From Notamacropus eugenii (taxonomy: Eukaryota > Chordata > Mammalia > Diprotodontia > Macropodidae), in contig NC_092876.1 of NCBI RefSeq assembly GCF_028372415.1, positions 225,295,528 to 225,359,527 on the forward strand: a DNA stretch of 64,000 nt. The letters are read 5' to 3'. A model generated the notes under the pieces. The model searched no databases. It was not told the DNA's origin and saw only the letters and a list, made by a program, of their open reading frames with translations. A program made the position numbers and the translations under genes. Positions 1 to 10,229 of this stretch are shown piece after piece (within the stretch, counting starts at the first letter, position 1; each line of letters begins with the position of its first letter).

Positions 1-115
1 AAGAAGGTGGTAGGAACAAATTTGATACACTGCAGAAATAAGCAAACATAAACAAGCCTAGTGTTTGATAAATCCACTGGTAAGAACTCACTGTTAGACA
101 GAAACTGTTGGAATG

Positions 116-236
116 GTCTATCAATAAATATTTATTAAGTGCACACTATGTGCCAAGCACTACATGCTGAGTGCTGGGGACACCAAGAAAGGCAAAAGGC
201 AGGCCTTGCCCTTTAGGATCTCACAGTCTAGCTAAA
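116..236 (-). repeat. L2 LINE 3' end
   Basis: Reads as the reverse complement of the mammalian L2 terminus: AATATTTATTAAGTGC, then ACTATGTGCCAAGCACT, a GCTGGGGACACC block and a GCCTTGCCCTTTAGG block. The same text recurs at 8.93, 18.8, 63.6 and 63.96 kb. It is non-coding and old. Confidence 0.8.
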
Positions 237-404
237 ACTAACTAAAAAGAGGGAGAGATGGAAGAGAATGATGGACAGAGGGGAAGAACCAGGAAGTAAA
301 TGATGAGATGGCTGAACTAGACCCTCTCCTTAAATAGAGGTTCTGGGACGAGTTCTCTACTGTCTATCTTTCACTCTCTCCAATCGCAGTTTGTGAAGTG
401 GAGA

Positions 405-597
405 AACTGTGGTTTATTAGAAATAACCCCGGACTGGAAATTAGACTAGTTTAATTCTAGTCTTAACCCTGTATTAATTGACTATGTGACCTTGGGAAAG
501 TCACTTAACTACTTAAGGCCCAAGTTTTCTCATCTTTAAAATGGCTGTTGGACTAGATGATTTCCAGGGTTCCTTCTAGCTCCAACATTCTATGAGT
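405..597 (+). repeat. MIR SINE
   Basis: Plus-strand MIR core: GTGACCTTGGGAAAGTCACTTAA, then a CTCATCTTTAAAATGG block and GACTAGATGATTTCCAGGGTTCC towards the tail. It abuts a younger minus-strand tRNA-SINE. Confidence 0.8.
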
Positions 598-752
598 CTT
601 TGGGAATTGCCAGTCCACTTCACAGATGAGGAACCTGAGAGAAATAGAGGTTACACAGCTAGTAGGTATCTGAGGTTGGATTTGTACTCAGGTCTTCCTG
701 ACTTCAGGCCCAGCTCTCTAGCCACTGGGCTACCTAGCTGCTCTCCATCTCT
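598..752 (-). repeat. tRNA-derived SINE head (MAR1/WSINE-like)
   Basis: Minus-strand tRNA-like head of the common marsupial SINE. On the plus strand it reads ACAGATGAGGAACCTGAG, then ACACAGCTAGTAGGTATCTGAGG, and ends CTACCTAGCTGCTCT, the complement of the usual 5' GGGCAGCTAGGTGG start. The 3' tail portion is missing. A short ATC run (773-790) follows. Confidence 0.8.
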
Positions 753-799
753 CTACACTTCACCATTCGAGTTATCATCATCATCATCAATAACCAAAC

Positions 800-2150
800 A
801 GCCCCCACAACAAGAACCATATGCACATATCAAACTTAAATCTTCTTTAGTACTGGCTAATAGAGTTTTCAGTCTTCACTTTTCAATTGGGTAAAACTAG
901 GTAGTTCTCTAGGGCTTATTCTGCCCATACCAATACAAGCCTACTTCAAAACTGTACCTAATTCTAGGGAAGGAAGGACAAAGAATTATTGGTGGAGAGG
1001 TTTGATTCTTATTACTCAATATTTTTTAGATACCAGAAGATAGATAGGAAGTTGAGATTTCTTCCTAGGTGAATTTTCTCCCTTACTTTTCCCCCTATGT
1101 TTTTATGAGAACATATATGTTTAGAGGAACTATCAGAATGGACACATATGCTAACTACTTAATATTCTGTTAAAGATTAATGAATGTATTAGATAACATA
1201 TTATCAAATAATATACCTACATGTGTAATGAATTATTAAAATCACCTTTGCTCCTCAAAATATTTACCAGTCTTAGGAAGCAAAGATCCCTGGGACCTTG
1301 ATAAATAGTACATTTGGCTTTGAGAGGACAATCAAAATGAAATTTCCTTGAGCATTGGTCCAGGGCAATGGAGAGCGTAACTAGAAAGAAATATGCCAGA
1401 AACAGGAGTAAGACTTTGAGCTCTTTCTCGTACCATCAGAACAGGTAATATATTACCAATTTTTTTAAAAAGTCATTATGTCATGTCTGATGATTGGTGA
1501 CTATTTGAAAGGTTGGGGAAATTTTGTCCTTAATCTAGCAAGGGGAAGCTGTCAATTTCTCTTTATTTCTCCTTGCTGAGTTCAGTCAGATATTGCCACA
1601 TGGCATTAAAAGTGAATCTTACACGATAACAACTTATAAATACTGTAATCTGTTAGTGCTCTGGAGCTATATATGGCAAATAATATTTCAACAACACTTC
1701 GCATGTTCCTTCAAACTCTTTCTGAAATGTTGCACATTCTGGCTTTTGAATGTTGGCAGAAGTGGAGGAATTCAGGATGTAAGCTGGTGGAAGGTAATGG
1801 TAGTGGTTTTGGAATACAGTTCCTCTGTACATGGATTCCATGTTTGTATTGACACTGGCTTTGGGATCCTGGTCAAAAACAATAAACATAAATGGATTTC
1901 ATCATTACTTCACCTATTAAATTTCAGAGATGGTTCAGTTATGTGTAATAACTAGGTAAGAACTCTCACTGACAAGGGCTAAGACTCCTAATTTTCAGCT
2001 TTGAAATATATTTGCTGTATGACTTAGAAAGTTAAAGTTTCTGGCTCTATTTTTTAATCTATAAAATAGTAATCCATAGAAAATATTACTCAATTGGTCT
2101 CCTTCTAAGTTTTGAAATAAAGAACAATTACCATAGAGGGCTGTATGGGA
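800..2150. other. Unassigned single-copy-like DNA
   Basis: No repeat I recognise. Two overlapping open frames lie here, 1593-1955 on plus (120 codons) and 1653-1889 on minus (78 codons). Neither shows a domain, signal peptide or clear splice sites, and I do not treat either as a gene. Confidence 0.4.
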
Positions 2151-2164
2151 CAAAAGTTATTTTT

Positions 2165-2345
2165 CCTTCTTTTAGACATAAGATCATGAATCCAACAGTT
2201 GTAAGAGACCTTAAGGAATGTCTAGTCCAAGTCTCTCATTTTATACAAGAGAAGATTGAGGCCAACAGAGATGAAGTTATCTGTTGAAGTTTATACAATT
2301 AGTTAGGGGAAGAGCCAAGACTGGAATCATTCCACTGTCTAGTGT
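2165..2345 (-). repeat. MIR/CR1-like SINE fragment
   Basis: Diverged text of the type 'GAGACCTTAAGGAATGTC TAGTCCAA ... CTCATTTTATACAAGAGAAGATTGAGGCC', typical of old mammalian SINE copies that end in a dispersed 'fraction of patients' style core. The family assignment is loose. Confidence 0.5.
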
Positions 2346-3019
2346 CATGATCTATTTCTGTAGGAGTCAGAACACCTTTAAGAAAAAAAATGGAGGGTCA
2401 TTCCCCATAAAACTGATGAAATCTCCAACCTCAGTTCACCACATTCAGGTGAAAGGTTTGGAATCCTATGACTAAATCTTGAATTGCTTTTAGCCTCAAT
2501 GTAATTGGAAGGTTTAGTCATTTACTGATCTGAACTTCTACTGGAGCCAAAACATATATTGCTCAACTGGGCATCATTGTTACAGAATTTAATAGCAGAA
2601 CAGCCAATCCCTAGAGCATGCCTTTAAGCTTGTTTTAGTCAAATCAAAACAATCTTTTTTTGCAATAGTAAAATTTTAACCAAGAGTTAGGATATTAAAA
2701 CCAGAATCACAATCATTCAGATCCAACTTGCAAATCTTTTTATTCCATAAACTTGAAAGCTTTGGATTATACTCTGGTATACCATCTACATTGAGTTTTG
2801 TTTATTTATCTACATGAGCTAAATACATTAAACCTATATTTACCAGATCATTTTGGATTTAAAGTCTTTTGGGACAAAATAGTAGATGTTAAATTCTAGA
2901 TAACTTCCTCTGCTTTAGACATGGTAAATTTACTTATTTTTTCATGGACTTGCTTCAGGCCTCTAGGCCTGGCACTTGCTAACATATTAAAACTAGTAAA
3001 GATTTTAGCAATCAATTAG

Positions 3020-3135
3020 TAAAATATTTTCATTTTATTAAAGAGGAAACCAAAGCCCAGAGAGACTAAACATCTTATCTAGTGGCAGTCATGAATAGCA
3101 CCCAGATTAAGTATACTTAGTGCACTTTATACTAA
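3020..3135 (-). repeat. MIR fragment
   Basis: Carries the MIR minus-strand hallmarks CATTTTATTAAAGAGGAAAC and AGCCCAGAGAGACTAAA, then a weak core. It is short and diverged. Confidence 0.5.
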
Positions 3136-3394
3136 ATTTGAAAGTTTTGAACTATGGGAAGGAAAAGTCCTTAAAAAACAAATCCAATCTATCATTGTTA
3201 TTTAATTATTATAATAATGGATGAGGATGCTAAATCTTATTGCAAATGTAAAGTGTTAAAGAAATGTATAAGGAGGCCGAGGATCTTCCCTATGAGGTGG
3301 AGTCAAGAATCGTTGAAATGCAGCTGGTGTCTGAGAGATGGAGTCTTGAGAACTCAGCTGAGGAAGTAATGAAAATTTTTTTAAAATTTTAAAC

Positions 3395-3575
3395 TTGGGG
3401 TTCTGTTTTGTGTCATGGACTCCTTTGGTTTTTGGATGAATCCTATGGAGCCCTTCTCAGAATAATGCTTTCAAATTCAAAAAATATATAGAATTACAAA
3501 AGAAGTCAATTACATTGAAATATACCTATCAAATATTATAAGACAATTTCAGAAATCCTAGGTTAAGAACCCCTA
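3395..3575 (-). mobile_element. Non-autonomous hAT (GGGGTTCTTAACC-type ends)
   Basis: Ends in GGTTAAGAACCCC and opens with TTGGGGTTCTGTTTTGTG, and the interior has TGTCATGGACTCC and TCTCAGAATAATGC. This is the layout of a small hAT element with CAGGGGTTCTTAACC-like terminal repeats. A second diverged copy lies at 28.97 kb in the other orientation. It has no transposase. Confidence 0.65.
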
Positions 3576-3834
3576 TAGACAGCATCCTTGGTTATCAGCA
3601 TTGGAGTCTGTGTATGCATCCATTTATGAAGGAGTGGGAAACCTAAGGATGATTCTATTGCTTGACTTTCTCTGCTGCTTACTTTGCCCTTTTGTTCTGA
3701 TTAAATACTCTGTCAATTAAATTAAATGCTCTGTTACCAAGATCAAACACCAAAATCAAACAGCAGTGTAATTTCAGCATTGAATGGGGTACTTGTTATA
3801 CTGGTACAGCAGAACCCCTTCAAAACACCTGTAT

Positions 3835-3945
3835 TGGGAGATAGGAATAAAGAGTATTTTGAGTGGGAAGAAACATTAGAAATCATCTGGTCAGCTCTAA
3901 TAATTTTGCAGATGCAGAAACTAAGGCCCAAAGAAACTAAGTGAA
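3835..3945 (-). repeat. MIR-like fragment
   Basis: TTGCAGATGCAGAAACTAAG followed by GCCCAAAGAAACTAAG resembles the MIR/tRNA-SINE shared core on the minus strand. It is too short to place with certainty. A 72-codon open frame across it is a by-product. Confidence 0.45.
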
Positions 3946-3959
3946 TAACATTACTTATA

Positions 3960-3999
3960 ATAACAAACTCATTAATATAGAGTACTTTATTTAAAAATG

Positions 4000-4032
<33 letters not shown>

Positions 4033-4165
4033 TATCTCATTTGATCCTCCAAAGAGCCCTGTGTAGAAGGTAATTTGATATTACAATCTCCATTTTTCTT
4101 TCTTTCTTTTTTACAAAATGAAAGTACTGAGGATCATAGAAGTTAATTGACTTGTCCAAGTTTAT
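3960..4165 (-). repeat. MIR with (TA)n tract
   Basis: Minus-strand MIR: AGTACTTTATTT, a pure TA run at about 3998-4034, CTCATTTGATCCTCCAAAGAGCCCTG, and AGTTAATTGACTTGTCCAAG. The TA run sits inside the repeat. Confidence 0.7.
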
Positions 4166-4171
4166 ATCTGT

Positions 4172-4435
4172 TGTTATCATTCAGTCATTTCAGTTGCATC
4201 TGACTTTTTGTGACCCCTTTTGGGTTTTTGTTTTTGTTTTTGTTTTTAATCAAAAATACTGCTTTGCCATTTCCTTCTCCAGCTCATTTTACAGATGTGG
4301 AAACTGAAGCAAAGTGGCTTGCCCAGGACCATGCAGCTAGTAAGTATCTGAGTTCACATACCTAGTTAGTAATGAATCTAGGACTTGATACCTCCAAATT
4401 GAGAGCTCTTTCCACTACGCCACATTTCTAATGCC
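4172..4435 (-). repeat. MAR1-like tRNA-SINE
   Basis: Full-length minus-strand marsupial SINE. The plus strand starts GTTGTTATCATTCAGTCATTTCAG, passes CTTTTTGTGACCCC and CATTTCCTTCTCCAGCTC, then ATGCAGCTAGTAAGTATCTGAG, and ends near the tRNA start with CCACTACGCCAC. It is diverged, with a GTTTTT-rich insert near 4212-4250. Confidence 0.8.
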
Positions 4436-4439
4436 TACT

Positions 4440-4765
4440 TTACAAGCTAATCATATTATATGGAAACCTTGGATTTATTTAATATCCTAATACTTTATAT
4501 GTAAAGAGGAAAGAGAAGATTTATTAGGGACACCATAGCAATCATCAAATATTCAAAGGGTTATCACCTGGAAGACCAATATTTATTCAAATTAGTTCCA
4601 CAGGAAAAAAATAGAAGTAGTAGATGAGAGTTTTAGGAATATGAATTTCACCTCACTAAAGACCTACATAACATTGCCATAAATTGTTACATTTAAAAAC
4701 TATTTTATTGAGGCATTGTGTTTAACACAACAAATAATCCAAAAAACTGACCTATACTTTACCTT
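4440..4765. other. Unassigned DNA
   Basis: A+T-rich sequence with no repeat, frame or RNA signature that I can name. Confidence 0.4.
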
Positions 4766-4769
4766 CCAT

Positions 4770-5535
4770 TAAAAAGAAAGTTAAGTAATACCATCTAAGT
4801 CGGACCATCACTTTTTCACAACTCTCCTATTACTGTCAGGTGTATGATCACTCATGTTCACATCTTTGGTGTGATCTTCAACTCTTCACTCACATTCAAA
4901 CAATAAATCCAATCTGCTGCTAATTCTTGTCGATTCTGACTTTACCACATCTCAGATATGTGTCCCCTTCTCTCCGCTCACACAAGTCACTACCCACATT
5001 TTGGTCCTCATCACTTTACTAGAAAATGGACTGTTACAATAGCCTTCTGGTTGACCTCCCTGCTCCAAGTCTCTCACCTCTCCACTCCATTCTTTACTTA
5101 TCTGCCAAAGTGGTTTTCCTAAAGTTCAGGATTGATTATGTTACCACCATCCCACCTAACAAACAATGGCTCTCTATTACTTTTATGGTCAAATATAAAA
5201 TACTTTTTGCATTTAAAACCCTTCACAATCTGGCACTCTCCTACCTTTCCCATCTTCATATACCATATTTCTTTCCTTATACTCTCCAATGACACTGCAA
5301 GAGGCTTTTTCCCCTTTCCCTCACTGCTACTGCCTTCCCTCTGAGGTTTCTTTTTCCATTTACACTGCATGTGTCTTGTATATCTATAGTTATTTGTCTA
5401 TTGTCTCCCCCACTTAGAAGGTGAGCTTCTTAAGGTCAGGGACCAAGTATTTGCTTTTCTTTGTACCTCCAGCACTTTGCACAGTGCCTGGCACATATTA
5501 AATGCTTAACAAACAGGCTTTGACTGACTAATATA
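4770..5535 (+). repeat. L2 LINE 3' region
   Basis: The best L2 copy here. It covers the end of ORF2 and the 3' UTR in order: GACTGTTACAATAGCCTTCTGG (about 5028), AACAATGGCTCTCTATTAC (5161), CCTTCACAATCTGGCACTCTCC (5220), GTCTCCCCCACTTAGAAGGTGAGC (5403), and CAGTGCCTGGCACATATTAAATGC (5482). It is 5'-truncated, and the reading frame is destroyed by age. Confidence 0.85.
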
Positions 5536-5539
5536 TTCA

Positions 5540-5875
5540 TTGCAAAGGACAGACCATGTAATGTTCCTCATTTATAGCTCTCCATTTCTTAATTCAGGTG
5601 AAACTTTTCATAACCATTAGTATTTTGCAATACCTCTGTTAGAGCATTATAAATACACTTCACTATAATGGCATTAAGCTCTTTCCATGTATCTCTGGTT
5701 CTTAACCCCCTACTCAAATGATGGTTCTATCTTTTGTACCCCATTCTTCCCTTCTCCCTGGGGAGGGTTCAGCTCTGTTTTTCTCAGTTGTGTTCATATG
5801 GCACTTAATGCCATATATTATCGTATTTCATGTCCAATTAATAATGCAAGATAGAATATGCTTGTATAAGAACAA
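5540..5875. other. Unassigned DNA
   Basis: No recognisable feature. The phrase GGTTCTTAACCCC at 5698 resembles a hAT end, but no partner end was found. Confidence 0.35.
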
Positions 5876-5879
5876 ACTT

Positions 5880-6065
5880 TCCAAAAATCAGCTCTATGAA
5901 ACAGATTGCCCCGTGAGATAGTATGCACCCTAAGTACTAAATATTTTCAAGAAGGAGGCCAAAAAACTAGCTCTTAGGTATTTCATTGACCAGATTGACT
6001 AGAAGACTGAACTAAATAACTTCATATGTCCTTTCTACCTCTCAGCTTTCTTGAGTTTATAAAAT
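5880..6065 (+). repeat. L3/CR1 LINE 3' end
   Basis: Resembles the CR1/L3 terminus, where consensus text gives 'assemblies of deduced ... AGATAGTATGCACCC', 'CAAGAAGGAGGCCAAA', and 'CTTTCTACCTCTCAG'. The same end is seen more clearly at 26.3-26.46 kb. Confidence 0.55.
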
Positions 6066-6069
6066 GACT

Positions 6070-6305
6070 CTGTGGTAGTAGGGTCAGAATCAACCAAAGC
6101 AAACTCCAAATGATCATTTTCCTTCAGCTCAAAATATTCCTTAAACCTATAAAATAAAAAAAATTTACATGAAAAAATCCAGGACATTTACATGCTATAA
6201 CAGACACTTTATTAGAAATACTAACTAAAACATATGGTGCCTTCCAGCAAGTCATAAAGAATATCTGATAAAAAAAAAACTTAAAGTAGTAATAGCCTGT
6301 GTATT
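6070..6305. other. Unassigned DNA
   Basis: A-rich stretches and no repeat, coding or RNA signature that I recognise. Confidence 0.35.
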
Positions 6306-6309
6306 CACT

Positions 6310-6525
6310 CTATCCATTTGTAAGGTCCTAAAGAGCTTTATGGATTTTTAAAATCTAATTAATCCTTGCAACACATACAATGCAAAGAGAAGGTATCATT
6401 ATCTCTGTTTTACAGATGAAGAAGATGAAGCTCATGGAAATTAAATGCTTTGCCCAAGGACACACAGGTTAGTGGAGGAGGAGAATCTTGATCTTTTAAA
6501 TTCCATTCCAGCGCTCAGAACACTT
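6310..6525 (-). repeat. MIR SINE
   Basis: Minus-strand MIR: CTAAAGAGCTTTATGGATTT, CCTTGCAACACATACAATGC, TTTTACAGATGAAGAAGATG, and GCTTTGCCCAAGGACACACAGG. It is close to full length. Confidence 0.8.
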
Positions 6526-6529
6526 GCTG

Positions 6530-7335
6530 TATGTTATATAGTAGCAGCAATTATATTAGAACATTTTCTTACTGATTTTTAGGAATGTAATACAATTTGT
6601 GATATTTTAATAAAGCAAATTCATTGTAAAATGGTCTACTGAAAATAGATATTAATGAATTTAGCATGTTCAACATTGACCATCATCCATTGTTTATTGA
6701 ACATCACATGGCATACAATGTGCTATCAAAAATGTTAACACAACAACCAGTTATCTTAGTGAGATTAGTTTCCAAAGGGGGAATATAAGAAAAAAGACAA
6801 TACACCAATAATCTACATTCCCCATATTATAAAATGAGAAATGTGCAAACCCCTCCCTAGTATTTCCAACAGGATAATTCTATTAAAAATTAACCTGGGC
6901 ATTCAGGAAACCCCAAGGAAAGTTTCTTCAATTGGTACAGTCATGGTTCTCAGAGCATACTACATCACAAACATATATTCATCATGGTCATTATCCCACC
7001 ATACATCTTCAGAAGACAACTTGAAATTTCTATTTTGTTCTAAACACTAACACTACCTTTACCTTTGTAAACTCTCACAGATTATTAAATTATCTACTTT
7101 TTTTAAGTAAAAGTGAAAAAGTTCAGTTCAGGGAACTATATCTTGGATTGGCATGAGTAATAGAGGGATTTGGTAACTATTTTATGTATCATTAATCTTC
7201 AATATATCCAATTTTTAAATTGCTATAATATTTAGTATAGCAGTAGGTACCATATATGAACTTAAAAAATATTCATTGATGGAAATGATGATAATAAAAC
7301 AGCCAACATATATATACTATATTTAATACATATAT
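6530..7335. other. Unassigned DNA
   Basis: A+T-rich, with short TA/TG-rich text near 7300-7335. No repeat or gene identified. The 69-codon frame at 6841-7050 has no supporting feature. Confidence 0.4.
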
Positions 7336-7337
7336 GT

Positions 7338-7592
7338 ATATGAATTGTGTTTGTCCTTCTTTGCCAAAGAAGACCATGCTATCAGAGAAATGATGACATG
7401 ACTTGCACTTGACTTTGTTTTCAGTGAGGAAGGGCTGTGCAGGTCACCAGCCTCACTTCTCCTCCAGAGCCATCTGAATCCAGTGACCAGATATTCATCA
7501 GGATGACTGGAGATGACCCAAAAAGCACTGGGAGACCTTGGGTCCTTTAGGCCAAGATCTTTGCAGGTACTGACTTAGGGTGAGGCAATGTC
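7338..7592 (-). repeat. RTE-type tailed SINE, variant head
   Basis: The plus strand opens with the complement of the LINE-like tail (TTTGTCCTTCTTTGCC, AAGAAGACCATGC, AGAAATGATGACATGACTTGC), then GGGCTGTGCAGGTCACCAGC and GATGACTGGAGATGACCC. After that it departs from the copies at 17.1 and 28.0 kb, reading GAGACCTTGGGTCCTTTAGG and CTTAGGGTGAGGCAATGTCC instead of a tRNA head. This points to a second SINE subfamily with the same tail. Confidence 0.75.
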
Positions 7593-7599
7593 CATTCAT

Positions 7600-7740
7600 T
7601 GAATAAGTAATAAAGAAAAACAATTTAGCAAAAACATTTAAAACACTCACCCCATATGTCAACCTGATATCATTTGGATGAGAGAAGGTAGGTAGATTTC
7701 ATTTTCTGTTCTCTGGGACTCACAGTTTGACTTCCTTTTT
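7600..7740. other. Unassigned DNA
   Basis: Short linker with no recognised feature. Confidence 0.3.
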
Positions 7741-7744
7741 TTCT

Positions 7745-7926
7745 TGGTGGGAAACATGTGGCTTAGAACCAAATTAAAATAGAATTAAGAATATCTAACA
7801 AAAATAAATAAAAATATAATAAAACATAGATAATATTACATTTTAAAACTGAGTCAATATGCAACCTACTGGAACTTATGTGTGATTTAGTGGTACCCAT
7901 TTCTGTTTGAATTTGACATCAATGCT
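7745..7926 (+). mobile_element. Non-autonomous hAT (GTGTCAAACTC-type) fragment
   Basis: Shares CAAATTAAAATAGAATTAAG, AACAAAAATAAATAAAAATA, AACATAGATAATATTACA and the terminal GAATTTGACATCAATG with better copies at 51.73, 60.1 and 62.37 kb. Its 5' terminal repeat is not recognisable. Confidence 0.65.
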
Positions 7927-7959
7927 TTACATGATCTTTTTATTTATATTCATGTAGTC

Positions 7960-8240
7960 ATGTATATTGTTCTTCCAAGTCTACCTCTTCCACTATTCGT
8001 CACTTCATACTCATCTTCCTATAGCTCCCCGAATCCCTAATATTTGTTCTTTCATACTACATAACAATATTCCTTTATATTCCCACCCTACTGTTTGGTG
8101 ATTGGGTTTTCTTTATCCATTTCCCACTTGATGGGCCGTGTTGTGCTTAGTTCTTTGCTGCCACAAAAGCGCTTCTATAAATGCTTTGTCATATGTTGGA
8201 CTTCTATTTTCTGTCTTGGGGTGAAGTAAGATGTATAAGG
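7960..8240 (-). repeat. L1 ORF2 3' fragment
   Basis: Diverged minus-strand L1 matching the better copy at 15.2-15.4 kb: CCATTTCCCACTTGATGGGC, CTTTGCTGCCACAAAAGCGC and TATAAATGCTTTGTC. These encode the conserved C-terminal GCPSIGEWLN-type region, though here it is too worn to translate. Confidence 0.7.
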
Positions 8241-8244
8241 TACT

Positions 8245-8790
8245 AGAGACTGAAGGCTGACTAAAGTCCACTATTAGTGAATTAGAACAACTAGGCTTCT
8301 GTTTAAACTTTGAGGAATTTGTGAGTTCAAGAAAGACTGCTTTGATTAATACTGATTAAATCTGGTTCTGCTATGAAATGCAAACTATGTGAATTAAATA
8401 TTTTTTATTATCCTTATCAATGACTTACAAAAAGAGTCCCACTTTGATGCCTCATTATGATTTGCAAGGTATTTTGGGTTCCTGAAGGCTGTGTCAACAG
8501 AACACAAGCTTTGACAGGTCCTACCAAGGTAGAAAGACTTGGCATTCAGGCCTGGTAGTAAAGAGACTCATCCTTAGATTGAGTAAAGAGTGATTATTTT
8601 CAATCACAACTCATGAAGACCTTATACTAAATCATAGAGATGTTGCAATCTTTGTTGGTGGAGAAAGTACCTAAACCAATGAAATTACAGATAGTATTCA
8701 TAGATTAGAAATCACAAAAGTATTGAAGAAAAGTAGCTACTAAGGGCTTTAAAAGTCTAACAATTAATCCTTGCCAGTAGAGCTGCAAAG
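8245..8790. other. Unassigned DNA
   Basis: No repeat or gene that I recognise. Confidence 0.35.
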
Positions 8791-8794
8791 ATGT

Positions 8795-8875
8795 CTTAAT
8801 GTCTAGAACGTAACATCTGGCATATAGTAGTTGCTTAAAAAATGCTTTTTGATTGAGTTAGTGCATTTACTTGTT
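8795..8875 (+). repeat. L2 LINE 3' tip
   Basis: Only the last bases of L2: AACATCTGGCATATAGTAG, TTGCTTAAAAAATGC and TTTTTGATTGAGTTAG. Confidence 0.6.
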
Positions 8876-8929
8876 GACTTGCTGTCGATATTAAATAAAT
8901 TTTAGTTTTCAAGCTGACATATTCTTTTC

Positions 8930-9540
8930 AATGAGTATTTAGCATCTATTGTATGCCTAGAACTGTGGTAGGTGCCATTAACATATGAAAGGGATATAAA
9001 CTATTGTTAAGGAGTCCACAGTGTTAAAAATATAACAAGCTATACATATGAGAAGTAGAAAATTAGTCAAGACAGTATAATTAGGCTACATAATGGGATA
9101 AAATGTGGCGCACACCATGAAGGCTGGAGGTAGTCTGAGAAGGGAGACATCAATCTAGGTTGTGATATTTCACAGAAGGCTTCATGGCAAAGGTGGAAGT
9201 TAAGTTGGAATTCAAATGAGAACTAGTGGGGAGGGCATTTCTGATTAGGGGGGTAGTATAGGTAAAAGCCCTGAAGGACACGGAGGATATCATTCCAAAT
9301 GGATTTGCTTTCATTTTGGGCAGAAGAGGGATATAAAACATGGGTAAAGAAAGACCTTGAATTCCAGTGAGGCTCATGTATCTCATATGGAGGATAGATT
9401 AAATTCATATGTGGGAATAAAGGTAGAATGTAGTATTATAGAATAAGGACAGGATTCTGCATCATTTTAAGATGAGATAAGGAAAATGATCCATATCTTT
9501 TCTGATTAACCAGGGAAAGTGTTATGGAGGAGGTGGAAAG
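8930..9540 (-). repeat. L2 LINE 3' region
   Basis: Starts with the L2 terminus in reverse (GAGTATTTAGCATCTATTGTATGCC) and runs upstream into L2: CACAGAAGGCTTCATGGC, GGGGAGGGCATTTCTGATTAGG and CCTGAAGGACACGGAGG. It then fades. The two small minus frames at 9150-9408 are chance. Confidence 0.7.
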
Positions 9541-9594
9541 ATGCTCTTTTTACTGTTTCTAGGGACACAGATTTCTTTTCGTTATTACTGATTA

Positions 9595-9800
9595 TAATAA
9601 CTGTATCTGGTATTTACGTAGTGCTTTAGGATTTGCAAAGAAATTTACAAATATTATCTTATTTGATCCTCAAAGCAGCTTGGGAAGATAAGTGTTCTTA
9701 TTATCCCTCTTTTACAGATGAGGAAACAGAGGCTAATAAGTGACTAAGACCGAGTTTTAATTTGGGTCTTCTGACTCCAGGTCTAGCCCTGTATCTGCTG
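9595..9800 (-). repeat. MIR SINE
   Basis: Clear minus-strand MIR: GTGCTTTAGGATTTGCAAAG, TATCTTATTTGATCCTC, CTTTTACAGATGAGGAAAC, GACTCCAGGTCTAGC. It is near full length. Confidence 0.85.
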
Positions 9801-9938
9801 AAAAAAAATTCTTATTTTTATAGTTGCCTTTTGTTTTTCTATCACATGCATTTCCAAATATATTTCTCCTTGTCCTCTTATCCAGCTAGTCATCCTTTAT
9901 AAAGAAGTTTAAAAAGAAAATAGGAAAACTATCAACTA
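9801..9938 (-). repeat. L1 3' UTR end fragment
   Basis: TTCTTATTTTTATAGTTGCC, ATTTCCAAATATATTTCTCC and ATCCAGCTAGTCATCC look like the marsupial L1 3' UTR on the minus strand. The assignment is by text only. Confidence 0.5.
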
Positions 9939-9939
9939 T

Positions 9940-10066
9940 GTCTGACTGTATATGTATGTATGTATTTATATGTGTATACGTATGTGTGTGTACATATATA
10001 CTTATGTATACATATGCATATATTCATATATGTATTTGTGTATACACACATACACATACAGTGTAT
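9940..10066 (+). repeat. TATG/TGTA microsatellite
   Basis: Imperfect tetra- and dinucleotide repeats of TA, TG and CA units. They generate two chance frames rich in Tyr, Cys and Ile (9938-10138 and 9952-10212). Confidence 0.9.
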
Positions 10067-10124
10067 TCCACACTGATAATCCTTCACGTTTCACCAAACA
10101 AGCTCAAAATGGCATTCAACAGAT

Positions 10125-10225
10125 TATTAACTTGTTGAGGTCAGGGACGTGTTTTGGTTTTTTATTTGTATCTTCGGCAGGGCCTACTAAGTGCTTAACA
10201 AAAGCTTGTTGATGAATTTATTGAT
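10125..10225 (+). repeat. L2 LINE 3' end
   Basis: TTGAGGTCAGGGACGTGTTTTGG, TTTGTATCTTCGGCAGGGCC, TAAGTGCTTAACAAAAGC. This is the last 100 bases of L2. Confidence 0.75.
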
Positions 10226-10229
10226 CTAC

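Noticed and set aside
1593-1955. 120-codon plus frame overlapping a 78-codon minus frame
   Set aside because: Overlapping frames on both strands, no recognisable domain, no clear splice sites or poly(A) signal. Too weak for a gene call.
9938-10212. Tyr/Cys-rich frames of 66 and 86 codons
   Set aside because: Translation of a TATG/TGTG microsatellite.
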